A program made the position numbers and the translations under genes. A DNA stretch of 64,000 nt. Source: Halopelagius fulvigenes (GTDB lineage Archaea; Halobacteriota; Halobacteria; Halobacteriales; Haloferacaceae). The notes beneath the pieces are model-generated. The model ran no database searches. It saw only the letters and a program-made list of their open reading frames with translations, and was not told the origin of the DNA. Position 1 is the first letter of the stretch, and every line of letters begins with the position of its first letter. The stretch covers positions 1,364,001 to 1,428,000 of the forward strand of contig NZ_JBHSXH010000015.1 in the NCBI RefSeq assembly GCF_042662625.1, given 5' to 3'. Shown here one piece after another: positions 17,790 to 26,357 of this stretch.

Positions 17790-19304
17790 TCACGAACGAC
17801 GCGTGTCTTTTCCGCTGTCATCTCCGCCCCCGCCGGTTCGACGCCGGAGAAGCCACCCCGCGAGCGACACTGCCCCCGCGGCGACGACGACGCCGAAGCC
17901 GGGCGATTGCGTCGCCGTCGTCGCCGACGACCCCTCCGTCCGGTCCGTCGCGGTGACGACGACGGGTTCGGTCGTCGCCTCGTCGCCCTCGTCGGCGACG
18001 AGCGTCGGCGGGTCGGCCTGTTGCCCCGCGTGGTCGGGGAACGTGTAGAGGCGGCCGGGAACGTCGTCGACGCCCATGCTGGAGGCGACGAAGAACCCCT
18101 CCCGTGCGCCGGGCGTCGCCAACTGCGCGCTCCAGAAGCACGTCTCCTCGGGGGCGCGCCACCACGACAGTTGCCTCGGGTTCCGCGGATCGGAGACGTC
18201 GTGACGCTTCACGCCGCCTTGGTACCAGGACGAGTACAGTCGCCCGTCCCGAATCTCGAAGTTGTGGGCGGTGGTCCAGACGCCGCCGTACGTCGGATCC
18301 GGGGTGGGCGGCGGCGCGATGGTCGAGAGGCGTTCGGGCGCGGCGGGGTCCGACACGTCCCAGAGGTCGATTCCCGAGGGCCCGCCGACGGACTCCCCCT
18401 CGGCGGTGCCAGTTCCGTCGGCGGCGTCCGTCGCGCCGGCGCGGCGCGCCCACGACTCCTTGCCGACGGCGAGGAGGTCACCGGACTCGTCGGTCGCCGA
18501 GTAGTGGTGGTTCCCCGGCGACGCTATCGGTCGGCCGCGCGTCTCCGAGGGCGAGAGCGACGAGAGCGTCGTCGGGTCCGGCGCTTCGACGCTCCCGACG
18601 GCGGCGGGGTCGGTCGGGTCCGAGACGTCCACCAGCCACGTGCCGGCGTCCCAGAGTGCGAGGTGGGCCACGTCGCCGCGGACGAACACGTCGTGGAGGG
18701 GTCTGAGCGAGGAGTCCACGTCGCCCCACGTCGGGTCCGCGTCCGAGAGCGCCCACCGGCCGAGTTCCTCGCCGGACGCCGTATCGAGGAGGACGAGGGG
18801 GTTGTCCGCGCCGTCGTTGCCCGTGAGGTAGGCGACGCCGCCGCGGAGGAAGCAGTTGTGAATCGAGTAGTCAGTCTCGAAGAAGGCGACGCGTTCCGGC
18901 GCGGCGGGGTCCGACACGTCCGCGAGGAGGACGCCCGAAACCGCGCCGGGGCGGGAGTTCGCCGGGCCGACGACGGCGAGCCTGTTCGCCTCGGCGTCGA
19001 GGTTCACGTCGTATATCTGCCGGAGGGGGCCGGCCTCGTGTTCCGACATCGGGTCGCGCACGTCCGCGAGGACCTGCGGCCGGTCCGGGACGGAGACGTC
19101 CACGGCGGCGTACCCCGTCGTCGTCGCGACGTACGCCACGTCGCCGTCGGGGGAGACGACCGCCTCCTTCGCACCCTCCAAATCGATGTGGCCGTACGGT
19201 TCGTACGGGCCGGGGTGGGCGGCGGCGGAACCGGTCGCCGCCGACCCGAGGACGCCGACGCCGAGCATCGACCCGGCGACTTTCAGGGCGTCGCGTCGTC
19301 GCAT
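17790..19304 (-). CDS. Tat-secreted LVIVD-repeat beta-propeller with PGF-CTERM-like anchor
   Basis: A 504-residue protein starting at ATG 19304 (MRRRDALKVAG; a GTG three codons earlier is less likely). It begins with a twin-arginine signal (RRRDALKVAGSMLGVG). Then come LVIVD-type repeats, seen as recurrent DVSDP(A/T)(A/D)PE phrases, which build a surface beta-propeller. The last 60 residues are Thr-rich, then SPGFGVVVAAGAVSLAGWLLRRR: a PGF-type motif, a hydrophobic helix and arginines, as in archaeosortase A substrates that become lipid-anchored. The protein is therefore likely attached to the outer cell surface. Ligand or enzyme activity is unknown. Confidence 0.87.
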   Translation of the reverse strand: MRRRDALKVAGSMLGVGVLGSAATGSAAAHPGPYEPYGHIDLEGAKEAVVSPDGDVAYVATTTGYAAVDVSVPDRPQVLADVRDPMSEHEAGPLRQIYDVNLDAEANRLAVVGPANSRPGAVSGVLLADVSDPAAPERVAFFETDYSIHNCFLRGGVAYLTGNDGADNPLVLLDTASGEELGRWALSDADPTWGDVDSSLRPLHDVFVRGDVAHLALWDAGTWLVDVSDPTDPAAVGSVEAPDPTTLSSLSPSETRGRPIASPGNHHYSATDESGDLLAVGKESWARRAGATDAADGTGTAEGESVGGPSGIDLWDVSDPAAPERLSTIAPPPTPDPTYGGVWTTAHNFEIRDGRLYSSWYQGGVKRHDVSDPRNPRQLSWWRAPEETCFWSAQLATPGAREGFFVASSMGVDDVPGRLYTFPDHAGQQADPPTLVADEGDEATTEPVVVTATDRTEGSSATTATQSPGFGVVVAAGAVSLAGWLLRRRTGGGGDDSGKDTRRS

Positions 19305-19359
19305 GAATCGCACTGAGGTACGCAGAGAGATAAGGAGTGTCTTCGGTTCGAGAGGCGGT

Positions 19360-19436
19360 CGCCCTACAGACGAGACCGGTCACCCGTACCTGCGGTGACC
19401 CCGGCGAATCCTCGCGCCCTACAGACGAGACCGGTC
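19360..19436. repeat. 22-base direct repeat at the 3' end of the ROK gene
   Basis: CGCCCTACAGACGAGACCGGTC occurs exactly at 19360-19381 and again at 19415-19436, 55 bases apart. The second copy contains the stop codon and last codons of the ROK kinase gene on the minus strand. The first copy lies in the spacer towards the LVIVD gene. It looks like a local duplication of the gene's 3' end. Confidence 0.85.
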
Positions 19437-20387
19437 GCCGGTGCCACCGGTCATCGCACTCGCGACTGCCCCCTGCACGACAACCTCGTCTCCGAGCGTC
19501 GTCAGTTCTATCTCGGGGACGTTCGACATCACCATCTCGTCCATCCGGTCGCGTATCGGGTCGAGAATCTTCTCGGGGTTGTTGAGGGCCACCGCGCCGC
19601 CGACGTAGATGATGATGGGAGCGTACGCGTGGACGATGTTCGCGACGCCCATCGCGTTCCAGTGGCCGACTTGGTCGACGACGTAGGCGGCGAAGTCGTC
19701 GTGGTCGGCGTGTTCGAAGACGTCCACCGCGGAGAAGTCGGCGTCCTCTATCGGCATCGACGTCTCGACGTTGTCGTCCTTGTAGAGGTACTCGGCGTAC
19801 CGAGGGATGTTGTTGCCCGAACAGTACGCCTCCCAGTGTCCGTCGTGGCCGCACCCGCACGTCAGCAGTCCCTGCGGGTCGAGAGTCATGTGCCCGACTT
19901 CGCCCGCGTTACCGTCCCACCCGGAGAGAACCTCCCCGTCGACGCAGACGCCCGCGCCGACGCCGGAGGAGATGGTGAGATACACCATGTCGTCGGGGTT
20001 CCTGTCGCTGTAGAACCGTTCGCCGATGACGCCCGCGTTCGTGTCGTTGTGGAGGTAGATGCGGTCGGTGTCGAGGAGCACCGAGATCGGCCCGGTCAGC
20101 GGAATCCGGTCGATGGTGTCCGGCAGGTTCGCCGGGTTCTCGACCGCCCCTTCCGCGAGGTCCAACGGGCCGATGGAGGCGATGCCTCCGGCCGTCGCCT
20201 CGTTCGGTTCCACGCCGGCGTCGTCGCACGCCTCGCGGACGACGCGGAGGACGGCTTCCGTCACCGCGATTCCGGTCGGACCGCGGGGCGTCCCGTCGAT
20301 GGCGGAACCGATGATCGTGCCCTCGTCGTCGGCTACGACCGCGCGGACGTTGGTGGCGCCCAGGTCGACGCCCACGTAGTAGGCCAT
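19419..20387 (-). CDS. ROK family sugar kinase (glucokinase-like)
   Basis: A 322-residue protein. The ATP phosphate motif is DLGATN (8-13), the catalytic aspartate is D115 in HNDTNAG, and the ROK motif runs from EVGH (163-166) to CGCGHDGHWEAYCSG (177-191). In most ROK proteins the zinc motif is CxCGxxGCxE; here the third cysteine is replaced by H184, so zinc would be held by Cys2His2. It likely phosphorylates glucose or a related hexose with ATP. No sugar transport genes are adjacent, so the substrate is not fixed by context. Confidence 0.88.
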   Translation of the reverse strand: MAYYVGVDLGATNVRAVVADDEGTIIGSAIDGTPRGPTGIAVTEAVLRVVREACDDAGVEPNEATAGGIASIGPLDLAEGAVENPANLPDTIDRIPLTGPISVLLDTDRIYLHNDTNAGVIGERFYSDRNPDDMVYLTISSGVGAGVCVDGEVLSGWDGNAGEVGHMTLDPQGLLTCGCGHDGHWEAYCSGNNIPRYAEYLYKDDNVETSMPIEDADFSAVDVFEHADHDDFAAYVVDQVGHWNAMGVANIVHAYAPIIIYVGGAVALNNPEKILDPIRDRMDEMVMSNVPEIELTTLGDEVVVQGAVASAMTGGTGDRSRL

Positions 20388-20499
20388 TGTTCGGATTGGT
20401 GTCTCCGCGGTACTTAACTAAGCGGGTTCTTACCAGCGTTTGGTACCCCTCGTCGGTGCGTACAAATCGGCGTCGAATCGACCGACGGGAGCGCCGTCG

Positions 20500-20958
20500 T
20501 CAGTTCGTGTCCGCCCGGACGAACGTCACCGGACAGGGCGACGAGAGCATGACTTCCTGGGCGACGCTTCCGAACACCGCTTTGCCCGCCGGGGACCGGC
20601 GACGGCCGCCGACGACGACCCGGTCCGCGTTCACGGTTTTGGCGAGTTCGACGATGGACTCGCCGTGTTCGCCGACCGCGCCGCGCACCTCGTACTCGAC
20701 GCCGGCGTCCTCGAAGTACTTCTGCAGTTCCCGGATGGTGGCGTGTCTGGCCGCCACCGCGTCCGCCGAGAGGTTCTCCGCGTCCCGGTCGAACTCCAAG
20801 TTGTCGATGGTCTCCTCGTACTCCGCGTCCGTGAACACGTGCCCGAGGACAACTCGTGCCCCGGCGGGTCCCGCCACGTCTATCGTCTCTTCGGCCAGTC
20901 GGTCGATTCGGTCTCGGTCGCCGTGTCCGACGGCGAGGAGGATGGTTTCGAGAGCCAT
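20500..20958 (-). CDS. universal stress protein (UspA family)
   Basis: A 152-residue single Usp domain with the N-terminal METILLAVGHGDRD-type strand (here MALETILLAVG) and the ATP-binding GGRRRSPAGKAVFGSVAQEV motif near the C-terminus. It is probably an ATP-binding, dimeric stress protein. It is divergent from the SDR gene across a 167-base AT-rich promoter region and 112 bases from the start of the ROK gene. Confidence 0.92.
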   Translation of the reverse strand: MALETILLAVGHGDRDRIDRLAEETIDVAGPAGARVVLGHVFTDAEYEETIDNLEFDRDAENLSADAVAARHATIRELQKYFEDAGVEYEVRGAVGEHGESIVELAKTVNADRVVVGGRRRSPAGKAVFGSVAQEVMLSSPCPVTFVRADTN

Positions 20959-21015
20959 ACTACGCCTTCCACCTGACGGGCCTTAACAATGTCGGGCATT
21001 TTTACTCGTATCAGG

Positions 21016-21025
21016 ATAAATATTT
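21016..21025 (+). promoter_or_regulatory. AT-rich TATA-like element before the SDR gene
   Basis: ATAAATATTT is the strongest AT-rich string between the divergent usp and SDR genes. If used for the SDR gene (ATG 21126) it implies a 5' leader of roughly 75 bases, unlike the leaderless genes around it. Confidence 0.4.
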
Positions 21026-21125
21026 CAATGTCTGTCGGGAAGGGCCGGTTGTCGTGAGGCGTGCTAACAGTATGTAGCTTACGCCGTCCGTGGGTTCTTT
21101 CGGCCGCCCCGGCGATGGAGAATCC

Positions 21126-21866
21126 ATGCTCACGCCGGAGTTAGCGGACCGAACCATACTCGTCACCGGGAGTTCCCGCGGCATCGGACGCGGCATCCTC
21201 CTCGCCGCGGCGGAAGGGGGCGCGTCAGTCGCCGTCAACTACCACACGAGCGAAGACGCCGCCGAGGACGTCGCCCGCGAGGCGAGAGAACGCGGCGCGC
21301 CCGCGGCGACGACGGTGCAGGGGGACGTGACCGACCCCGAGTCGGTGGACGAGATGTTCGCCGCCGTCGAATCCGCGTTGGGGACGGTGGACGTCCTCGT
21401 CAACAACGTGGGGAGTTTCGCGCCGAGTCACTGGGAGGATATCCCGTTGGAGAAGTGGCGGGAGGTGATGGCGACGAACTTCGACGGCACGGTGCTCTGC
21501 TCGAAGCGGGCGCTTCCGGCGATGCGGGAACAGGGGTGGGGGCGAATCGTCAACGTCGGCTACGCGGGGAGCGAGAAGGCCCTCGTCTACCCGAAGAACT
21601 TCCCGTACTTCGTGGCGAAGACGGGCGTCCTGATGTTCACGCGGATGCTCGCGAACGACACGATGGACGACGGCATCACGGTCAACGCGGTGTCGCCGTA
21701 CGTCGTGGAGACGTCCGACGAGTTCCCCGAGGACGCCCCCCGCGGGCGGTGGGCCACCGTCGAAGACGTCGCTCACGCGGTCATGTTCTTCCTCGACGAG
21801 GACAGCGGCTACCTGAGCGGAGAGAACGTCGAAGTCGACGGCGGATGGCTCCCCGAACGACTTTGA
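21126..21866 (+). CDS. short-chain dehydrogenase/reductase
   Basis: A 246-residue Rossmann-fold oxidoreductase (start ATG 21126; an in-frame GTG at 21090 would add 12 residues). The cofactor motif is TGSSRGIG (14-21), the NNVG strand follows at 93-96, and the catalytic set is S149, Y161 and K165. The C-terminal phrase SGYLSGENVEVDGGW is typical of FabG-like reductases. No pathway partner is adjacent, so the substrate is open. Confidence 0.9.
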   Translation: MLTPELADRTILVTGSSRGIGRGILLAAAEGGASVAVNYHTSEDAAEDVAREARERGAPAATTVQGDVTDPESVDEMFAAVESALGTVDVLVNNVGSFAPSHWEDIPLEKWREVMATNFDGTVLCSKRALPAMREQGWGRIVNVGYAGSEKALVYPKNFPYFVAKTGVLMFTRMLANDTMDDGITVNAVSPYVVETSDEFPEDAPRGRWATVEDVAHAVMFFLDEDSGYLSGENVEVDGGWLPERL

Positions 21867-21891
21867 ACGGACGAACGTCGCCCGCGAGAAA

Positions 21892-22275
21892 TCAGTAGTC
21901 GGGCGCGTCGTCTTCGACTTCCCGCTTCATCGAGTCGCGGCGGGACTTGGCGTCGCGGCCGGTCGCTTCCAGCAGGAACTCGTTCTTGGCGTTGACGGCG
22001 TCCTGCGCGTGATCTTCGAGTCCCTTGTCGAGGATCTCCTGGGCGTTGCGTTCCTCGAAGTGGACAGCGAGTTTGTCCTTCTTACCGCTGTACTCCGCCG
22101 CACCGGCGACGATGCGCGTGAATACGGGGTTCTTCGGTTCTCCGACGACGTAGAGTTCGTGTCCGTCGTACTCTTCGGTCCCCGAAACGGGGCCGAAGTA
22201 CTCTTCGATGAACCCTTTGAGGTCCGGAACGCGTTCCTCCAGCGTCTCCCCGCGACGCATCTTGTACTGCTTCAT
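21892..22275 (-). CDS. DUF5611-type conserved haloarchaeal protein
   Basis: A 127-residue protein beginning MKQYKMRRGETLEERVPD, with an alpha/beta first half (EEYDGHELYVVGEPKNPVFTRI) and a charged helical C-terminus. I recall this as a DUF5611 family. Function is unknown. It is the first gene upstream of a divergent spacer and is convergent with the SDR gene. Confidence 0.75.
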   Translation of the reverse strand: MKQYKMRRGETLEERVPDLKGFIEEYFGPVSGTEEYDGHELYVVGEPKNPVFTRIVAGAAEYSGKKDKLAVHFEERNAQEILDKGLEDHAQDAVNAKNEFLLEATGRDAKSRRDSMKREVEDDAPDY

Positions 22276-22460
22276 GGCCCGTGATTTGACAGGGGATGGT
22301 TTACCTGTTTCGTCACTCGGTTCGTCTGCGTCTGTGTGTCAGTCCGCTCAGCGGGCGCGGCGACGGCCGTCGCTCGGCGAGAAACGGTCGGCGCGTCGGC
22401 TCCCGGTGACGGCCCGCCGGCGTCGGCGTCGGCGGTGAGAGAAATCGGTCGGTACGACGC

Positions 22461-23549
22461 CTACAGGTGGCGCTCCGCGATGTACCCCCGCTTGCACTCG
22501 GGGCAGATGTCGCCGGCGCGCATCGAGGACGCGCCCGCGGTGCGCGCGTGGTCGCAGTTCGGACAGTAGAACTCCACGCGTTCGTCGGGCACGTCGGCTT
22601 CGAGGTCGAGTTCGTTCTCGGCGCGGGCGAACCCGTCGTCGCCGCCGACCGCGCCGTCGGTCTCGCCGTGAGCCTCCGCGTGGCCGTTCGTCTCGGGCGT
22701 CAGACCGCCGCCGAACGCCACCTCGGCGGGCGTCCCGTCGGACGGTTCCGCGTCGAACCCTTCGTCCTCGCCGGTGTGTTCGGGCCACGGGGCGTTCGAA
22801 CCGCCCTCGTCTTCGGGCAGTTCCTCGCGCGCGGGCCACTCGCCGTGGCCGCGGGCCGCCGTGGCGTCGTCCGCGTCCGAACCGGAGTCGGATCGAGAGT
22901 CGGTCTCGGGACCGGCGTCGATGAGTTCCGCGTCGTCGGTCACCGGTTCGCCGTCGCCGTCTCTGGGCAGGTCTTCGGGGAGGTCCTCCGCGGCGGCGGA
23001 CTCCTCGGCCGCCGCGGCGGGGTCGGCCTCCGTCTCCTCGGGCCACTGCGTCGGGTCGCGTTCCCCGTCGTCGTCAAGGATGACGGCGTCGTCCTCCTCG
23101 GGGTCCGTCGGCGGTTCGAAATCGTCGTCGTCGTCCGCGAACCCGGTACCGGCGTCAGCGTCGGCGTCGGCTTCGCCCGCCGATCCGTCGCCGGGCGAGG
23201 CGTTCGCGTGCGAGGCGTTCGGTTCGGCCTCGGAGATGTGCGAGGCGGGGTCGGCGGTATCGGGTTCCGGACCGCCGGGCGTCGCGCCCGGCGCGGACGC
23301 GGAGTCGGACGTCGGTGCCGCCCCTCGGGCCGGTCCCCTCGTCGCCCCGCCTTCGCCGAGTCCGACCTCCGAGGGAGACCGAATCGAGGTCACTTCCTTG
23401 TTCTCGCTGACGAGATGCTCGGTGCCGCACCGTTCACAGACCTGCAGTTCCCGAATCGTAACGACGACTTCGTCGCCGTTCTCCTGGCGTTCGCGCTCTA
23501 GCTCGGGGTCCCCGTATTCGTGCCCGAGTAGACGGCACTTTAGTCCCAT
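22461..23549 (-). CDS. zinc-ribbon-capped, largely disordered acidic protein
   Basis: A 362-residue protein with structured ends and a long disordered middle. Residues 1-50 (MGLKCRLLGHEYGD...CERCGTEH) form a zinc-binding module related to those in haloarchaeal proteins with this start. Residues about 55-325 are Ala/Asp/Glu/Gly/Ser-rich and acidic without any predictable fold. The last 35 residues are a zinc ribbon (FYCPNCDHARTAG...DICPECKRGYI). This resembles a tethering or adaptor protein with two zinc-binding ends. The partner is unknown. Such acid-rich linkers fit high-salt cytoplasm. Confidence 0.8.
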   Translation of the reverse strand: MGLKCRLLGHEYGDPELERERQENGDEVVVTIRELQVCERCGTEHLVSENKEVTSIRSPSEVGLGEGGATRGPARGAAPTSDSASAPGATPGGPEPDTADPASHISEAEPNASHANASPGDGSAGEADADADAGTGFADDDDDFEPPTDPEEDDAVILDDDGERDPTQWPEETEADPAAAAEESAAAEDLPEDLPRDGDGEPVTDDAELIDAGPETDSRSDSGSDADDATAARGHGEWPAREELPEDEGGSNAPWPEHTGEDEGFDAEPSDGTPAEVAFGGGLTPETNGHAEAHGETDGAVGGDDGFARAENELDLEADVPDERVEFYCPNCDHARTAGASSMRAGDICPECKRGYIAERHL

Positions 23550-23689
23550 TACCCGCTTTTCGGAAACTCAGCGACTAAAATGTACCCCCTCCGTCGGACG
23601 CGCGGCAGACGAACCCGTGCCGGCGGTAGTCACACACTTACCCCGACACGGGCGGTAAGGGTAAACCACCCGCGGACGTTGTACGCGCT

Positions 23690-23989
23690 ATGAGAGCGCG
23701 GCGGGAGTTCCAGAACCGACGGGACATCGAGGTGGACGTACTCGATGCGTTAGTAGACCGTGCGGAGGACGGGATGACGGTCTTCGAGTTGCGCGCCGCG
23801 GTGGACGCCGATATCGACACCATCGAGGACGCCCTCGCGAATCTGAAAGACGACGACCTCATCTCCGTCGAGAACCAGGGCGAACGGGTCGTCATCCTCC
23901 CGGACGAGCGGGTGATTCCCGACCCCGAAGAGGAGAGAAAAGAGGAGCAGAACTTCCTCGACGCCGTCCGCGAGAAGTTGGGGCTGTGA
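23690..23989 (+). CDS. small winged-helix protein (DUF6432-like)
   Basis: A 99-residue protein whose residues about 12-70 form a winged helix (VDVLDALVDRAEDGMTVFEL, then DTIEDALANLKDDDLISVE), followed by an acidic helix (PDPEEERKEEQNFLDAVREKLGL). It fits a DNA-binding protein or subunit. I recall a DUF6432 family with this layout. A TAAGGGTAAAC element is 25-35 bases upstream. The next gene starts 50 bases after its stop. Confidence 0.75.
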   Translation: MRARREFQNRRDIEVDVLDALVDRAEDGMTVFELRAAVDADIDTIEDALANLKDDDLISVENQGERVVILPDERVIPDPEEERKEEQNFLDAVREKLGL

Positions 23990-24038
23990 GCGACGCGATA
24001 CGGGGACGTTTTCAGAGAGGGGAACGGAGTGATACGGG

Positions 24039-25151
24039 ATGACGGTAGTCGAGGAGTTACACGCGGCCCACGGTGCGACGTTCGAGGAGCGAGGCGGCCG
24101 GCGAGTCGTGCGCGACTACGGTCGCCCGGCCGTCACGCACCGTGCGGTCCGTAACGGAGCGGGCATCGTCGAGATGGGGTACGGCGTCGTCGTCGTCGAG
24201 GGCGACGACCGGATCGAGTTCGTGGACAACGCCGTCTCGAACCGCGTCCCCGACGACGACGGCGAGGGGGTCTACGCCCTGCTCTTGGACCCGCAGGGGC
24301 GCGTCGAGACGGATATGTACGTCTACAACGCCGGAGAGCGGTTGCTCTGCTTCACGCCGCCGGACCGCGCGGAACCGCTGGCCGACGACTGGGCCGAGAA
24401 GGTGTTCATTCAGGACGTGAGCGTCCGCGAGGCGTCCGGGGAGTTCGGCGTCTTCGGCGTCCATGGCCCGCAGGCGACCGAGAAGGTGGCGAGCGTCCTC
24501 AAGAACGCCGCCGCGCCGGAACCGGCGCTGACGTTCGACCGGGGCGTCATCGGCGGCGAGGGCGTCACCGTGATAGCCAACGACGGCCTCACCGGCGACG
24601 AGGGGTACGAGGTGGTCTGCACCGCCGACGCCGCGGAACGCGTGTTCGACACGCTGATAACGCAAGGGTCGGGCGCCGCGCCGTTCGGCTACGCGACGTG
24701 GGAGAGCCTCACCGCCGAGGCCGGAACCCCCCTCTTCGAGACGGAACTGGCCGGACGCCTGCCGAACGTCCTCGGCGTCCGCAACGCCGTGGACTTCGAG
24801 AAGGGCTGTTTCGTCGGTCAGGAGGTCGTCTCGAAGGTCGAGAACCGCGGGCAGCCGAGTTCCCGCCTCGTCGGCCTCGCCGTCGAGGAACTGCCCGCGA
24901 CGGGCGACGCCGTCCTCGCGGGCGGCGACGAGGTGGGCGAGGTGACCCGGGCGGCGGAGGGGCCGTCCGTGGGGACGCCAATCGCCCTCGCGGTGGTGGA
25001 GTACGACCTCGACCCCTCGGCGACGCTCTCGGTCCGCGTCGGCGAGGAGACGGTCGGGGCGACGCGCGAGACGCTCCCGTTCTACGAGGGAAGCGCCGTC
25101 TCGGCGCGCGTGCCGACGTACCTCGAAGACGAGGCGTCCGAGACGGAGTAA
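24039..25151 (+). CDS. CAF17/YgfZ-like folate-binding protein (GcvT fold)
   Basis: A 370-residue protein with the aminomethyltransferase (GcvT) fold. The diagnostic KGCFVGQEVVSK motif around residues 254-265 is that of YgfZ/CAF17 (KGC-[YF]-xGQE), not of the glycine cleavage T-protein. These proteins bind tetrahydrofolate and help repair or assemble certain Fe-S enzymes. No glycine cleavage genes are nearby, which supports the YgfZ reading. The next gene ends one base after its stop on the opposite strand. Confidence 0.85.
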   Translation: MTVVEELHAAHGATFEERGGRRVVRDYGRPAVTHRAVRNGAGIVEMGYGVVVVEGDDRIEFVDNAVSNRVPDDDGEGVYALLLDPQGRVETDMYVYNAGERLLCFTPPDRAEPLADDWAEKVFIQDVSVREASGEFGVFGVHGPQATEKVASVLKNAAAPEPALTFDRGVIGGEGVTVIANDGLTGDEGYEVVCTADAAERVFDTLITQGSGAAPFGYATWESLTAEAGTPLFETELAGRLPNVLGVRNAVDFEKGCFVGQEVVSKVENRGQPSSRLVGLAVEELPATGDAVLAGGDEVGEVTRAAEGPSVGTPIALAVVEYDLDPSATLSVRVGEETVGATRETLPFYEGSAVSARVPTYLEDEASETE

Positions 25152-25152
25152 C

Positions 25153-26235
25153 TCAGCGACCGACCAGTTTCGCGAGGTGGTCCCGCGAGAAGAACGAGGT
25201 GGGTTTGTCCATGTGGACGGCGATTTCGCCCGAGAGCGCCCGCAATCCGAGTTGTTGGACCGACTCCGGCAGCGAGTACGCCCGGCGAATCCAGTGGCCG
25301 AGGGCGATTTCGCTCGACAGTTCCTCGCGCCACGCCGACTCGTAGTCGCGGAGGGTCGCGGGGTCGTCGGGCGAAATCGTCTCGACGGCGCAGTCCGCGG
25401 CGGTCATGCCGTAGAGGATGCCGCCGCCCGTGAACGGTTTCGTCTGCGCGGCGGCGTCGCCGACGAGGAACACGCGGCGCGTCGTCACCCGGTCCGGCGG
25501 GCCGATCGGAATCGCGCCCGAGCAGAAGTGGTCCGTCTCCACGTCGTAGGCGCCCGTGAGGGCGTCGAACATCTCGTTGACCTCCGCGCCCGGCGGGGCG
25601 GCCAGACCGTACTCGACGCCGGCGTCGCCCCGCGGGATGCGCCACGCGAAGAAGCGCGGCACCGTGAGGAGGACGTCCACGAAGTCGCCGTCGTCCGGTT
25701 CGTCGTCGAACGCAAGGACGCCGTGGAGCGTCTCCCCCGGTTCCGGCAGACCGACGGCGCGCCGGACGCGGGAGATGGGGCCGTCGCAGCCCGCGACCAT
25801 CTTCGCTTCGACGGCGGACGTCTCGCCGCCCGAGGAGACGGTGAGTTCCACGCCGTCGTGGCGTTCCTCGACGCCGGTGACGGTGTGGCCCTCGCGGACG
25901 TCCGCGCCGGCGTCGCGCGCGCAGTCGGCGAGCGTCCGGTCGAGTTCCACCCGGTCGATGACGTTCGACACCTCCTCGCGCTTGTAGAACGGGTACGCGC
26001 GGGTGTCTGGACCGCCGACGCGGAAGTTCGCGCCGTAGACGCGGTTCTGGAGGAGGCGCTCTTTCGCCTCCTCGGGGACGTACTCCCAGATGTCCGTGCT
26101 GACGTGCCCGGAACAGGCGAGGGGAGTACCGACCGACCCTTTCTCGAAGGCGACGACGTCGTATCCCGATTCGGCGGCGCGCCGCGCGAAGCGCGCGCCG
26201 GCGGGACCGACGCCGACGACGGCGAAGTCGTACAT
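25153..26235 (-). CDS. geranylgeranyl reductase family flavoprotein
   Basis: A 360-residue FAD-dependent oxidoreductase. The N-terminal dinucleotide motif is VVGVGPAGARFARRAAESGYDVVAFEK (GxGxxG, first 33 residues), and a later FLVGDAAAQTKPFTGGGI motif contacts FAD. Family members saturate the geranylgeranyl chains of archaeal membrane lipids. Several paralogues exist in haloarchaea, so this may act on lipids, menaquinone or another isoprenoid. It is convergent with the CAF17-like gene. Confidence 0.88.
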   Translation of the reverse strand: MYDFAVVGVGPAGARFARRAAESGYDVVAFEKGSVGTPLACSGHVSTDIWEYVPEEAKERLLQNRVYGANFRVGGPDTRAYPFYKREEVSNVIDRVELDRTLADCARDAGADVREGHTVTGVEERHDGVELTVSSGGETSAVEAKMVAGCDGPISRVRRAVGLPEPGETLHGVLAFDDEPDDGDFVDVLLTVPRFFAWRIPRGDAGVEYGLAAPPGAEVNEMFDALTGAYDVETDHFCSGAIPIGPPDRVTTRRVFLVGDAAAQTKPFTGGGILYGMTAADCAVETISPDDPATLRDYESAWREELSSEIALGHWIRRAYSLPESVQQLGLRALSGEIAVHMDKPTSFFSRDHLAKLVGR

Positions 26236-26357
26236 CGTACTGTCGTATCGGACGACCGGACAAATACCTTCGCGGTCCGTTCGCGGAGTTATGCACCGCT
26301 TGACCCGTCGGTACGTCCGCGATAACTATTTTGATGTATGAAAGACACTAGCATATC

